Positions 10,948 through 25,200 are shown, counted from the stretch's first letter. The stretch is DNA of 64,000 nt from Dryas octopetala (GCA_963921425.1 OY992835.1:13268001-13332000), one strand, 5' to 3'. Notes: generated from the sequence alone by a model not told the origin. Program-made: numbers and translations.

Positions 10948-13562
10948 ATGGCAGAAGAAGCCGGTAAGCGCCTCAGTGCTCGCTGCTATTATTGTGCCTT
11001 TGGTTGTTTTTTGCTCGAATTGTTACTTTGCTTTTGTCACACACTCTGAAGTTGATTCATGTGTTCTCATGCTATCAGTTTGAACTTGGTTTATGTATGC
11101 TTAATTAATTTTGATAATATATTTAATTTAAACCATAAATTGAGTTGATTGATTTTTTCTGATGATGATTGAAAGGGAAAAGCGTTAATGACTACCGACC
11201 CTTGTACATAGCTGCGCTGAAAGGCGATTGGGAAAGTGCGAAAAGAATTTTTGACAACGATTCAAAGGCAGTAATTGCAGAGATCACCTACAGCGGTGGA
11301 AATGCTCTGCACATTGCTGCAATGGAAGGGCACTCGGAATTTGTGGAGAAATTGGTGGAGCTGATGCCAAAAGAAGCACTTGAAATGCAAGACACTGGCT
11401 CTGCGGAGTCATATACGGCACTACACTACGTTGCAGTGGCTGGAAGCACAAAAGCTGCCGAGGCAATTGTCCAAAAAAACCCTGCTACCCCGCAAATTGC
11501 CAGCAAAACAGGAGCAACACCACTCCTTTTTGCTGCTAGGGGTGAGTCCAAAACTAAGGAGGAGATGCTTCGGTACCTTTCGTCGGTAACTACCGATGAT
11601 GAGCCTGGTCGTCCTTTTACTGGTCCTCACGCTGGTCTTCTTATAACTACACTAGCGTACGCTGGTTTCCACGGTCAGTACTACTGTAACACTCATTGTT
11701 GAGAGAAAGATTTTACCTTGAAAATGTGAGGTCTTGCATAGTGACTTATAAGGTTTTAGACTTTTTTTTTTATTATCAATTGGTTTTGAGATGGATGTTT
11801 AGATTCTTTTTCATCGCTTACAAGCTTTTTAATTCAATCTTCAACAGATATTGGTTTTGAGATGGATGTTTAGATTATTTTTCATCACTTACAAGCTTTT
11901 TAATTCGATCTTCAACAGATATTACTTTGGGTATAGTACAACGCTACCCTAACTTAGCCACTGAGTGGAATGGGTGGAGTTGTCTGCTCACCGTTTTGGC
12001 TGAAAGTCCTTTGGACTTTGAGAGTGGAAGTAGGCTTGGATTCTGGGAAAGATGCATCTACCCTTGTCAGTAACGTTTTTTTCTGATTTACTTTTTAAAT
12101 TTGCTCCATCTCTAATTAATATATTTATAGACTTTCTATGTTTGAATTTAGATGTTCCAGTGAAAGTCAACTGTACATCAACAGACTCAGTAAAATCAGA
12201 ATCAACTTATAAAGGTCAGATTTGAACGAACTGTAGTGATTTTTGGTTGCCTATACAATACCTGTAATTATTTAAGACAGTTTTGTTAATTAATTTCTTT
12301 GTTGCAGTGCTTGATTGGTTGAAAGGAATATGTTGGAAGGCTCTTTTAGGCTTCACTGGTTCTAATCTTAACCCTCCATCTTAATTTTCATTCACATCAA
12401 CAGCTCAGAGCTGTATATATAGCTACAACTAGTTACATTGTTGCAGGTGTGAAGAAAGTCTGCGATACAAAATTGACACACCAATCTGCCCTCCAATTGG
12501 TAAAACTAGTTATTAAACAAGTTTCCCTTATGGAAAACGCCAAGGCTGATCAGTTTCTAGGCTGGGCAGATCCCATTGGCAAAGCTGCACTATATGGTAC
12601 AGTCGAGGTTATAAAAGAAGTCCTTGGAGCATTTCCAGATATATTTTGGTCTGGCCAGCAGCTCAGAATTGCTATTGAAGCTCGGCAAGAGAACGTTTAC
12701 AGTCTTTTCAATGCGCTGATTGCACGTAATCAGATTGGTTATAGATGGAATATGAATTCTCATGATAATATCTTGTTTCAAGCAGCAAATTTGGCACCCG
12801 ATCGTCAACTGTCATCTGTTCCAGGTGCAGCTCTACAACTGCAAAGCGAGTTGCAATGGTTTAAGGTCTACTTAATTTCATTACTTGGATCTCAAGTTTC
12901 ACAATATTAGTGGAATGAATGAATGCATTTAAGTAGTACTAATATTTTCTTAATTGTAGGAAGTGGAGAAACTAATTATCTTTTCACAAAGAATGATACA
13001 AAACGTTGAAAAGAAAACAGCTCGGGAAGTATTCACAGAAAAGCACAAAGATTTAAAGGAAAAGGGAGAGACATGGATGAAGGATACAGCAAATTCTTGC
13101 ACGTTAGTGGCGGCTCTCATTGCCACTGTTGTTTTCACTGCAGCTTTTACTGTTCCCGGAGGCAACGACGGCGACAAAGGCATTCCAATTTTCTTGCAGC
13201 AAAAATCATTCATGATCTTTATTGTTTCAGATGCACTCTCTTTCTTCGCTTCTTCCACTTCCATCTTGATGTTCTTATCGATCTTGACGGCACGCTATGC
13301 GGAAGAAGACTTTCTGGTGTCACTGCCCAAGAGAATGATAATAGGTCTCACCTCTCTCTTTTTTGCCATGGCAACCATGATGATAGCTTTTGCGGCAGCT
13401 TTAGAAATTGTACTGGGAGACAAAATTTCATGGATTGCCATTCCTGTTACTGTGCTGGCTGCTTTCCCAGTGGCTATGTTTGTAATGCTACAGCTTCCTC
13501 TGTTTGTAGAAATGGTCAAATCAACTTACGGAAAAAGGTTTCGTCCTCAAAGAATTTGGTGA
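10948..13562 (+). CDS. Ankyrin-repeat PGG-domain membrane protein (ITN1-like)
   Basis: Seven exons join in frame: 10948-10963, 11176-11673, 11919-12065, 12152-12214, 12308-12358, 12447-12865 and 12960-13562. They give 598 aa with GT-AG introns throughout. Exon 2 carries the ankyrin repeats (RPLYIAALKGDW, NALHIAAMEGH, TALHYVAVAGS, ATPLLFAARG). Exon 6 ends in GAALQLQSELQWFK. The last exon has FTEKHKDL, then WMKDTANSCTLVAALIATVV and FTVPGG, which is the PGG domain, followed by four predicted membrane helices. The length fits the family. Arabidopsis ITN1 and ACD6 relatives act at membranes in salt, ABA and defence signalling; the precise role of this copy is not shown by sequence. The 16-nt first exon is chosen because it is in phase and preceded by a CT-rich leader. 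The gene converges on the pyrophosphatase gene, about 400 bp away. Confidence 0.88.
11779..11920 (+). repeat. 71-bp tandem duplication covering a splice acceptor
   Basis: Within intron 2 of the ankyrin gene, 11779-11849 and 11850-11920 are near-identical copies that both end in TTCAACAGAT. The acceptor used for exon 3 (AG at 11917-11918) therefore has an upstream twin (AG at 11846-11847) with the same polypyrimidine context. Confidence 0.9.
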
Positions 13563-13975
13563 GTCATTCAACAAACAGAATAAGGCGCTCGCTCAGATTA
13601 TTTGGGTGATGAAAATATTGTGTGCTATTGTTGATCTATTGTTTTTCTTAATTGTAATTAGTAGTGATCACTAGCTAGTGCCCTTAGTTCTAGCTAGTGA
13701 ATTAATTACTGTTGAAACTTTCATGAAACATTTCATATGGAGACATTTCATTCCGAGAAGGCTAATTTTCTTCATTAATTCTCAAGAGTTCACAATTTCA
13801 ATTGAAACACTACTACCTAAGAGGGGAGAGAGGGATACACTGGTACAAGAAAAGAGAAAGTTAATAAGAACCTCTTCCCCTCCAGACCAAAAATAGAACA
13901 AAATGATGATATATGAGACCATTAATTTCACCCTAATATCATGGCAAATTGGATAATTGGTCAAATGGCATTTCC
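13563..13975. other. Convergent 3' ends
   Basis: This 413-bp gap lies between the stop codons of the ankyrin gene (+) and the pyrophosphatase gene (-). It should hold both 3' UTRs and polyadenylation sites. No separate gene was recognised. Confidence 0.5.
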
Positions 13976-16900
13976 TCAAAAGATCTTGAAAAGCAGGCCA
14001 CCATGAGTGGCAAAGAAGGGAGCAAACACAAGGGACTCCACTGCCATGAGCTTGATGAGGATGTTGAGCGATGGGCCTGAGGTGTCCTTCAGTGGGTCTC
14101 CAATGGTGTCACCAATCACTGCTGCCTTGTGTGGGTCAGACCCCTTTGGGCCTAAGGTCCTTGCATGCTCTGAAGCACCAGCCTGATACAATCAAACCCA
14201 AAAACAGACCAACCCCATTAGCTGATGTTATGTTACAAATTATAGTGACCAGAGAAACAAACTTTGCGAAAAAAGAAATCAATGTTTACCTCAATGTACT
14301 TCTTAGCATTGTCCCATGCACCACCAGTGTTGGAAGCAGATATTGCTATCTGATAAGATACACAAAGACAAAAATAAAAATCAGTAATTGGTTGGAATAT
14401 CCTCAAGTATATAATTTATTAATAAATTTCAAATGATTACTGAAAATAAACAAAACGGGAATCATAGATATGCATGCCATGCCACTGTCTTTTAAGTTCA
14501 GCATTACCTGGACACCAGAAACAAGGGAACCGGCCAAAACACCAGAGAGGGTTTCCACGCCAAAGAATGTTCCGACAATGAGAGGTGTAAGAATGACAAG
14601 GGCACCAGGTGGAATCATCTCCTTGATGGATGCATCAGTGGAGATCTTGACACAGGTAGCATAATCAGGCTTAGCAAGACCCTCCATAAGACCTGGAATG
14701 GTGTTGAACTGCCTGCGAACTTCCTCAACCATTTTCAACGCTGCACTTCCCACACTCTTCATGGTCATGGCAGAGAACCAGTAAGGAAGCATTGCACCCA
14801 CGAGCAGTCCAATGAAGACCTTTGGGGTTAGGACATCGACCGTCGAAATTGCTGCACGACTGACAAAGGCACCAAATAGGGCCAAAGACACTAGAGCAGC
14901 AGATCCGATAGCAAATCCCTGGAAGCAAATAATTCATTGATAAATCCAAAAGACCTTTGCATATGTGAAGTCAAGACAAAATAAGATAGAAACAGCTAAG
15001 CATGATAGAACTCTCATGGAAGGGCAATTCGAGTTAGCCAAGCACTACGCTATGTGCCATAATTCTGAGCCATGGAAACCTGAACAATTCGATTTAAGGA
15101 ATGTGTTCCACAGTACAATAGACAGAAAGCAGTTTAAAAATCTAACTTACCTTGCAGTCCCTTTGGAGACACTAGTAAATGGTGTATTTTCAACTTCAGA
15201 AACAGGTCAAACAGAACAAGCCAGGAAAGGAGATGGATGGTTTTCAACTATAGGTGATTCATACTCTCTCATGACTTTCACAACCCAATCACAAAACAAG
15301 CTAATATAAAACGCTAGGCACATTCTGAAAAGAGACCAATTACCTTTCCAATGGCAGCAGTGGTATTCCCAGCAGCATCAAGAGCATCAGTTCTCTCACG
15401 GATCCGATGGCTCATGCCAGCCATTTCAGCAATGCCTCCAGCATTGTCACTGATGGGGCCGTAAGCATCAATGGCCAACCCTGTAGCGATGGTGCTCAGC
15501 ATCCCAAGGGCAGCCACTGCAATGCCATACATGGCAGCAAAACTAAAACTAACAAAAATGCTGACTGCAATGGCAAAAATTGGAATGATGACTGATTTAT
15601 ATCCCAGAGCAAGCCCAAATATAACATTGGTAGCAGCACCAGTCCTGCAGGAATCTGCAACATCTTGCACAGGGCTGTGAACAAGAAAGGAAATGGATGC
15701 GTCAACATAAGAAGCGAAAGTAGTTAATGAAGAGCAGTATTGTCAAGTGTATGCAGTACCAGACCTGTATGCGTTGCTAGTATAATACTCGGTGACGAAC
15801 CCAATAATAAGTCCAGCCCAGAGTCCAACAGCCACACACAAGAACAATTGCCTGCAAAGCTAAATCACATCAGTAACATACTTAAATATGCCAACATAAC
15901 TAGGACACAACCAATGAAATTGATTGCACAACAAGGTGTGCTCAGCATAAACAATTTAAGAACAGTTTCAACTTGATAGATCAAATGCCATGCCATCTTT
16001 AAGTATAAGGTCTTAAGTGATTCATAGTCTAATTTTGATAATACATTAAGAGAGTTATATAGCATATAATAGTCAGGTAACAAGTCACACATTGAAAATA
16101 GCTCGGCACAGAGATAGCTCAAGTCAACACAATCTCTCATTAAACAATAACAAAAGCATGCATGAACCTTGGACCATCTGCAATGGTCGACTGAATGCAA
16201 GATGTGTGTGTGTGGGTCAGTGACTGTGAATATATATGAAGATATGTGTGTGTGCTCGTGAGTGTAAGAAGATTAATGAATAATAGATATGAAGTCTACT
16301 AGTTTATTTTAGAAAGTGGAAAAAAATGAGAAGAAAACATTTTTTCAGTAAAATTTAGCAGAAAGTATACAACTAAAACACCTTAATTTTGAGGCTTGTT
16401 ACCCAAGATCACTTTTTTGCTAAGAAAATACATAGATCTTACCAGTTCTTTACAACTTTCTGAACCCCAAAATTGTAAATGGTGAAGGATGACGGCAGAG
16501 CAATCCAGCTAACAATTGCAATTCCAACAGTCATAAGAACAGTGGAGATGATAAGCTGTTTTTTCAAAGCTGGCTCAATTTCCTTGACAGCCTTGATCTC
16601 AAAGAAATCAGTGGCAAAAAGGGTTGTGATCAAACAAACAAGGATGCCCATAGAACTGATGAGGAGAGGATACAACATAGAGGTGAACTCATGGTTGATT
16701 CCAAATGAGGAAATGGAAGCAACAACTAGAGCAGCACAAGATGATTCAGCATATGATCCAAAAAGATCAGATCCCATACCAGCAATATCCCCAACATTAT
16801 CACCAACATTGTCAGCAATCACCTAAAAGTTAAACCAAAAAATCTGATTGTTAAAACCCCATAATTATACATTAATGACAAAGGTTAAGAGAAAATTTGA

Positions 16901-19219
16901 TATTACTTACAGCTGGGTTTCTTGGGTCATCTTCAGGAATGTTTCTTTCAATCTTTCCTACAAGGTCAGCACCAACATCAGCAGCTTTGGTATAGATACC
17001 ACCACCAACTCTTCCAAAAAGGGCCATGGATGATCCACCAAGACCATAGCCAGTAATTGACTCAAAGAGGCCTTCCCAGTCATCACCATAGTACAGCTTG
17101 AAGAGATTGATAGTAACATAAAGTACCAAAAGACCATTTGCTGCAAGGAGAAAACCCATCACTGCACCAGACCTGAACGCTACAATAAAGGCCTTCCCAA
17201 CTCCTTTTCTTGCTTCCAATGTTGTCCTGGCGTTGGCATAAGTGGCAATTTTCATCCCAAGAAAACCAGATAGGAGTGAGGTAATACCACCAAGTAAGAA
17301 AGCTACGGTGCTGAAAATTGCAGTTGCAAGTGCTGGCTTGCAGGTCTTTTGGGCATCATAAGTGCAGGGCTGGACCTTTGTGCTGAAGCCCTCCACAGAC
17401 CCAAGGAAGAGGAAAATCAAGATTGCAAAAACAACCATGAATACCCCAACGTACTGATATTCAGTGAAAAGAAAGGATGTTGCACCTGTAGAACCATGCA
17501 TACCACATTTATTAATAAAATGGGGGTACATATAGAAAGCTACTATATATTTCTTGCAATCCAGATGTATACAGAAATAGCTTACTTTCACTTGGATTAT
17601 AAATTAATATAAATAAAGCAGTGATGTAATACCAATGTGAAGATAAATGAGACCATGATCAAACTTTGCAATACGGCCAGTATTCATAAAACATATGAGA
17701 TTATGGCTAACACAAAACAAAATTAAGAATTTAAAGGTTTCACTTTTATCTCGGAACTTGAACTAAGTTTAGCATTAACCCACACCAATCTTTTAAGAGC
17801 AAAGGAAACATCATCTTGTCCTTAATCTTTCAGTACTAGATAAGTAAAATTAGAAGTCCATTATTCACGTCCCTTTCCAGAATATATTTTTGGTTAGTGT
17901 TGTATGCTTTCAACTGCCTTTGTACGTGCTATAGAAGCAGTTATAGTTTTATACTGCTGCTAGTAATAATATCTCTCAACTTTGTATGTACACTAACGTT
18001 TCTTTTCATTTTTTCAGGAAAAAAAAAAAAAAGAATGTAACTCACTCTATATCAACATATAAGACAGAATTATTTCAAAGTCACTACCAAACTAATTCGA
18101 AACAGAAAGGAATTTTTTTTCTTTAATTTATATACGACAAAAAAAAAATTATGCAACCGACAGTAACATACCCTAAAAATATCAAGATGTTTTATATTCA
18201 AAGATGCTACACCACATGACACATGATACCACTCACGTGCATGACAAGTGCAGTTCACACTAGCAATAATATTGCTGTTAACCCCCAAAAAGCCAAATGA
18301 CTCTATTTGTATAAGACAAAATCATTAACTGCGAGTTATCACAATAACAACAAGGACGGGAAGATAAAGCTGTATTATTAACAATTGAACGTGTTCTTCC
18401 CAATGATAAAACTAGATCTAAAAAGTAGAAAAGTGTATTAAAAATTAATTTATTGTTAAACAAAACACAAAAGCAAATCTTGAAGAAGACCCAACTCATT
18501 TATGCAATTAAAAGCTCTGGCTTGAGCTAACATGACCCCTAGAATTCCTGAAGCACGTCAAAAACACATAAAAATGACAGCTTTCTGGGACTTCTTCGAG
18601 CTACAAAACCTAAGACATCGTTTGGCTGCCGAGAAATGTAAGGAAAAATTGAACTTCAGTTAGTTTAAATATCACTCCAACTAAGTTTAGTATGACCATT
18701 TGACTGAACAGCGATGTACTGCCCGTCCATTTTCTCGGCAACCAAACATGTAAAGTTTTAAACTTTCTTTTTCCTCCGTCTGTTTTTCTGAGCAAACAAA
18801 CAGAGTGTAAAGTTCCAACACTGTTGGAGCACAAAAAATTAACCGGTTCACCGAAAACATCACAAAAATTCGTAATTTCAAAACAAGCACCAGATCTAAC
18901 AAAAAATTCAAAAGATCTAAACAAGCTCAGAAGCAAGCTAGCTCGCTCTACCTTCGGAGATAGCATTCTGTATCTCGGCGCACTTAGCGACGACGTTTTG
19001 GTCGTTGAGGCCCTCCTCCTCCTCAATGAGGTAGTCGTTGAAGCCGTTCTTCTTGTTATTGTTCGGCCCGGATGAGGGAGGTGGCGGCGCGTGGCGGTCA
19101 GGCGTGACCTTCACGCGCGAGACGATAAACCACTGCACGAGAGAGAACACGATCCCGACGACGGCGCAGACGGGGATCGCAATCTCCGTGGCGATATACG
19201 ATAGCAGCACCGTTCCCAT
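13976..19219 (-). CDS. AVP1: Vacuolar H+-translocating inorganic pyrophosphatase, type I
   Basis: Eight exons join in frame on the minus strand: 19219-18952, 17485-16911, 16822-16443, 15851-15765, 15674-15344, 14918-14508, 14349-14290 and 14182-13976. They give 772 aa, matching the usual plant length of about 770. The protein hydrolyses cytosolic PPi to pump protons into the vacuole and is a multi-span tonoplast protein. Visible marks are the N-terminal membrane segment [20 protein letters not shown], the PPi-binding motif [12 protein letters not shown] with EDDPRNPA after it, the acidic motif [12 protein letters not shown], and [11 protein letters not shown], whose alanine where type II enzymes have lysine marks the K+-dependent type I class. 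The C-terminus is [13 protein letters not shown]. No frame break or missing catalytic residue is seen. Intron 1 is long (1466 bp). Function is well supported; the exact paralogue name is not. Confidence 0.96.
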
Positions 19220-19342
19220 CCTCGCCGGAATCCTAGCTCGACGGTATCCGTACGCCGGAAAATTCGGAAGCCTCTTTGAGCTTCGCAGAGAGAGAGGATA
19301 AATGAGAGAAAGATGGAGCCTTTCGCGAGCCTCTCAGGCGTG

Positions 19343-19348
19343 TTTATA
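19343..19348 (-). promoter_or_regulatory. TATA box of the pyrophosphatase gene
   Basis: On the minus strand CGAATATAAACACGCC lies about 125 bp upstream of the ATG at 19219. The sequence between them is CT-rich, as expected for a plant 5' UTR, which puts transcription start near 19315. Confidence 0.55.
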
Positions 19349-19349
19349 T

Positions 19350-22300
19350 TCGGAAAAAAAAATTAGTGAGAGAAATCAAATATTCGAGGAGTAGGGAGGT
19401 AATGTTATTGTGTGGCGCAGTTGTATGGTGGTATGTAGTGTGAGGAATCGCGAACCGTTCGATTGTGATTTTGATGCTTGATGAACGGCTGAGATTTAAA
19501 AAGATGTGACAATGATGGATGAGAAAGCGGGAATGCATATTAAAAAGCTTAGCGCATATTTTCGACGCATAGATGTCGGAATCACTTTATTTTACTCCAT
19601 ATTTTGGAGGAAGGTTTCCCCTACTTTGCAACACTAGGACTCATGATGCACCACAATGGCATTTTTTGTTTCTTATTTACTTTTATAGTTTCCAAAAAAA
19701 TTTGAATTTGATACATTTCTAATATTGCCCAAAAAAATAGCTATTTGGGGCACCAAAATGAGATTACACATTTTTCCTCTTTTTTACCAGTAAACATCTC
19801 ATCTAATGCTACATACAGGGCTGTATGTATGCAGACCTTTATCTGTTTGGGTGGATTCTCAATGTATGTTCAAGTGGATCGATGCTGTAGTGCAGATCAT
19901 TCACACTTGAAGCTGGTTGTCACATCTAATAGATCAAACATTTGTATTTTTTCATAACATAAAGATTAATTTTCTTATTGTTAAGATTATACTATGTATT
20001 AAGACTGACAGACAATTTAATGTATTATATCGTTAGATTGAACTCAATATAAAAGTTTAATATATGTGTCAGATTATCTAGTAAAATAATAATTTTCATA
20101 CAATACGATAATGTACACCTCTTATTATTAATAAACTAATATGAGATGTTTGTAACGTTTATAATTTTTTGTTTTTGAGAATTGATACACGTATATATAT
20201 ATATATTATTTGTTATGTTGTTAGACAATCTAGTATATTATTATATTATGTATATAGTCAAATTGTCAGCCTAAATTGTTAATTTGAAATTTGACAGTGT
20301 ATAACCTGTCAAACAATCTGATAATAGATTTTACATCATTTAATAAACTAAGATTCAAATGATATAGACGTATAATGTCCATATCATCTTTCAAGTAGGT
20401 GACCAATAAATTCATCTCATAATCTCATACCTTCTGCCTAAGGTCGTAGGTGGGGAGTGCCTATATGTGTGCGCCCCACATTGGGTCAATTGGAGTCGTT
20501 AATTTGTTAAATTGAGCATATATAATTGCTTTGTTAATTGAGTTATTAACAATATTTGCATGGGGGTGTGATTGGTTATGGTGTGGAATGAAGCAGGGGA
20601 TGACTGCCCAGCTGCAATTTTGTAGTTGAGGATATTGTGGGTTATTTTTCGAGCGGTTGCAGAGACTCCTGACGTCGCGTGTGTTGAATGGCGTGCAAAG
20701 CATCCTATCGGATAATTCTCTTTTTTTTTTTTTTTTTTTTTATATCCTTTTCTTATTATTCCTTGAATCCTTTTCAGAATTTCTGTTACTTCTCTTATTC
20801 TCTATATCCACTCAACCAATATCTTATTACACTCCAGTACTCCACCAATATAGGGTTTAGATTAAAAAAGACACTAATATTATCCAAATATTTGTTGAGT
20901 CCTCTTTTGGATATTTAGGGGTTTTCAATGTTATCCTTTTTTTGGGGAAGAAATATTACTGTGTGGTGTAAATGTGTAATTGATCTCACATTTCCTCTTT
21001 TTTTTTTTTTTTTATTACCGTTAATTTGTAGACTTGTAGTGAACTCTAATTACTCACGGGTTTTAAGCTTTTAACTTTATTACACAATATTAACAATAAT
21101 AACACATTTACACGTTTGCCACGTCTCATGATTAAGAAACTTAATTTTAATAGTTTGTACTTTTAGTAATAAATAAAGTGATATGGTCTTGTAATTAATT
21201 TTCAAATTGATGGCCTTTTAATCAACATGTTGATGTATCAACTAGAAGAGTTCCAACTAATTTTCATTATTCAAGTAGCTTAGTTGTTCCATTCAACCAA
21301 ATAATAGCACAGCATTTAAGAGATTTTAATGGCATATAAAGCTAGGGATACTGACAACTAATCAGAAAATTTCATAAAAATGTTACAAGTCAATCTTAGA
21401 AGAGTCATTTGCTTTGATCAAGAATAACAGAAGAGTCATTTAATGTGTGTTTTGCACCCTTTCTTTTGCTATATTTAAAAAGGAACCAAAGACCCGGCAA
21501 AAAAAAAAAAAAACAAAGGAACCAAAAGAGAAAAAAGCTTTCTCAAACTATTACCAGTTTATTTCCTTATTATTTTGTGACCCTTTAACTCCTTTATACT
21601 ATACACCGTCCAACACTTTATCTTATTACATTATACCATACATCATTTTGTATATGTGGCATTGTATGTAGCATTAAGCGGCCATTTTTTTGAGAGCATT
21701 TTCATCTTCATTAGTGTAACAATACTCTCGATTATGTTAAAAAAGTTACAAATTCCGTCATTTTGCATACGTAGCGTCCTATGAGGCACTACGGGGCCAT
21801 ATATTTTAAACATTTTCGTCTTCATCAATGGACCTATACTCTCATTATGCATGAAAATGTCCTCACACATAAGTGGCACGTGGCATAACATAATTGTCTC
21901 GTATGCAAAATTGACAGAATTTGTAATTTTTTCTTAACAAAATGGGTTAAAATGTCGAATGGTGCATAGTTTGGAGGATAAAGTGTCACATAGAGTAGTA
22001 AGGAGACAAACGTGGAAAACAATTAAGTTATAGTTGGGGGAGTTTTGTAATTAAGCCATAAATATGATATGGAAGTATGGAACCAAGACTAATAATGTGG
22101 AAGAAGACAAAGAGGAGTGGAAAAAGCAAAAGTGGAAGCGCAGGCAATGGGGTATGGCAAGGCAGGTGACTGTTTTGTAAGTAGAGAAACGAACAAACAA
22201 AGAGATGGTGGGAGAGTGAATTGTTTGCTTCATGATGAAGTGAAAGAAGAAGGAAGGCAGAAAAGGTGTGGGCCGCGGGAGTGAAGGACAAGGTTAATTA

Positions 22301-23945
22301 ACAAAGAGTAAAAACAAGACTGACAACACTCATCACCTCTTTGGAGTTTGGAGGCTCAAAGCACAAGAAGAAGCTCATGAAGAAAAGGCCTGATCTGGTC
22401 CCCAACACACCAATATTATTCATTCCGGCCTGTTCGCTTAGCTAGGCTGTAAGCTAACCTTGACGTACCACCATACTCAACACTCAACACAACTCAAAGA
22501 CCCTACTACTTATAAACAAAACAAAACCCACCACCTTGCCGCGATAAGGACTTGTACTAAATAGGGAGCTACCTTGGCATATTCGGTGGGATATATAGAC
22601 ACTTGTGTGAGATTCTTGTTATTATAGAATTTATAGGATAGTAGTGAGTGACTGAACAACTCACTTAAAAAACGAAATAAGTAATAAAATGAGGAATTAT
22701 TTGTTGGATTCATTATGCATTATAGTTCCATGATTGAAATAGTTTATTTTTTAAGTTTATTTTAAATGATCACTCTTACAAAAAAATGATGATTAAATAC
22801 AGAGATAAGTATTGTGATTTTAATAAAAACGTACTTTGAAATAATGATTATTTAATCAAATAATTAAATAATTTCAAATTTATCTAATTTTCTCCCACCA
22901 CTACCATCCGCCATATATACCACAATTACCATCACCATTTAACACCACCATTCCTGCTGTCAGTGGTGGATCTACATGCATCAATGAGGGGTTCATATAT
23001 ATAACCCCATGTTAGCTAATTCCCTCCAGCAAATTTACGTTATTATCCTTAACTTCTTTGATTTTATTTTATTTTTCAGATCGAGGAGCGGTAAATATGT
23101 TTGATTAAATGTCTCAAAAAACTAATTCCTAAACTAATATCTAATGAGCATGAATCTTCTTCATCACGTACTCACAAAAACAAATTTCTGATTTCACGTT
23201 CGCCCTTACCTGATGTTGCCAACTTGCCACCACTACAACTAGTTAATAAATATCTTTAGTTGCCTACGTCAAAAGTAGCAGCAAAGCTTCAAAAATTTGC
23301 TTCATTATTCCCTCTATGGCTCTATATATAGCTGGCGTCTGCTTATTAGCCTTTCTGGTTGTTTTTGGGAAAAGAATTTCGATCTCACGCATCTAAAAAT
23401 ATGTTACTTTGTGCTGATTCACTTGATTTTTTTTTTTTTTTCTTTTGGTCGAATGATTCACTTGATTTAAAAATAAATTAATGTTATCACTTAAACATCC
23501 AAATCTTGTAATATTGAATATTGTGTAGTAGGGACGGGCTGATCCAGGCTCGCAAGGTTTCCCAAGAATGCATGTGAGCACTAAAATATTATTCAGATCG
23601 CAAAGTGTCAATCCCTTTGGTGCTACTTTACATTTTGGGATTTTAGAATCGTTAATTTTCTATTTTAATAAAAGTGCTTAGCACGTGTATTAGTGGAAGG
23701 CATTCACATGAGAAAACATGTTTAATTTAATTTTATCATTTTTAATGGACCCATTGATCCAAGTCTCCAGTCAAAAATTTGAACAAGCTTGAAAAGAAGA
23801 TAAGGATTTACATGGCAAATAAATTCATGTATATATCAAAATTGTTGCATTCAACTCTATCTCCCCTTATGAAAGACATTTTATTTTCTCATTAACTTCG
23901 TCCTTTCGGAGGATGTTCATCTTAATAACGTTTTGACTTTGAGAG
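19350..23945. other. Intergenic sequence without recognised genes
   Basis: This 4.6-kb stretch is AT-rich with homopolymer tracts (T-runs near 20721 and 21000) and scattered short frames lacking family motifs. Positions 21580-22000 have weak inverted similarity (CACTTTATC words on both sides), possibly an old transposon, but I could not fix its ends. Confidence 0.45.
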
Positions 23946-23954
23946 TAATAAGAT

Positions 23955-24338
23955 GGTGAACTAACACTTTTGGTTTAGTATCTTTACAAAATTTGTATTT
24001 GATTATATTATTTAAATTAGTAATTTAAATACAATAATAATTAAGTCTAAATTGTCAATCCTATTTAATTTCTTGACAGAAAATCCGACATAGTATGGGC
24101 ATTTTGAACATTTCATAATCAGTCGTGAAGATTAGAGGAGCTCCATTTTTGGACTATTTGAAATGTCTAAAATGACTATGCCACATCGAATTTTCATCAA
24201 CAATTTAACAGAGTTAACAATTTATTAGACTTAATTGCCATTATATATAAAATACAAGACTGAAATTGCCAAAATTAAAATAACAAGACTAAAGTGAAAA
24301 TTTTGTGAAAGTACATGAACTAAAGGTGTCATTTGGCC
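23955..24338. mobile_element. Short MULE-type MITE
   Basis: The ends GGTGAACTAACACTTTTGG and, inverted, GGCCAAATGACACCTTTAG are imperfect inverted repeats. The 9-bp duplication TAATAAGAT is perfect at 23946-23954 and 24339-24347. No coding capacity. The diverged arms point to an old insertion. Confidence 0.8.
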
Positions 24339-25200
24339 TAATAAGATCTTTCTACTAGTCATATTGTGTTTATATCCAAAATGATGTCATTTTGACATCA
24401 GAATTCAGTGAGTTATAAGTTTAGGATTTAGTATTTATGATTTATATTGGAAAGACAATTGTATAGAAGTCTAGCTAAAACGACATAGTTTTAAACATAA
24501 GTAAAAGATCAACACAACGTATCAATTAGCAATCTGAATTCGTTTTCAGAAACATTAACTCTATTAGGGCACTGGGTTTGGTTCGGTAACCGAGCCAATA
24601 CCCACAAACCATCCACCGACCGACACTAGTCGGTTTGGGCAAATTCCAAACCGATTCCAACACCGTCAAAGTTGGTTGGTTCGGATCGGTATGGGCCTTA
24701 ACCAACCATGATATTGGGCCACTTTTTGGTGCAATATTTAAGGCCTAAAACCATATTGTGGCCACTTTTTGGCCCAATTTTTTAGGCTTGCATTAAATTC
24801 TCACTATTTGGCATTGGCAAGGTTGTAAAAATGGGCAACCATGCATTATTTCATGATATAAGAATTGAAACCTAATTACAATTACAAATTGTTAACTACT
24901 TAACTTTAAACCTAATTACAATTACAAATTTACAACCCAAATTGAAAAAATAAGACCATTAGTTTACAACCCAATTACAACCTAACTTTAAAGCTATTAT
25001 ATAAGAATACATACTAAGTCATTAAAGCAAAGCTGCCTTCAAAGTGACCTTGAACCCTTCACTTGTTGACCATTCCCAGCAAAGCAGCCTTCAAAGTAGC
25101 ATTGACCACCAATCTGACCTTTGAAAAAGGTACTTGAACTTCACTTGTGGACAGTTGTGAAGTAGCCACCACTGCAAAAAATATAAAAAGTATTACTTTA

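Noticed and set aside
14071-14436. Plus-strand frames across the pyrophosphatase exons
   Set aside because: Antisense shadows of exons 7 and 8 plus an intron; no independent motifs.
21580-22000. Possible transposon with CACTTTATC words in inverted orientation
   Set aside because: Inverted similarity is weak and no matching duplication could be found at any border.
22028-22291. 87-residue minus-strand frame rich in Leu, His and Phe
   Set aside because: No family match that I know, overlapping frames in two phases, and no promoter or splice context.
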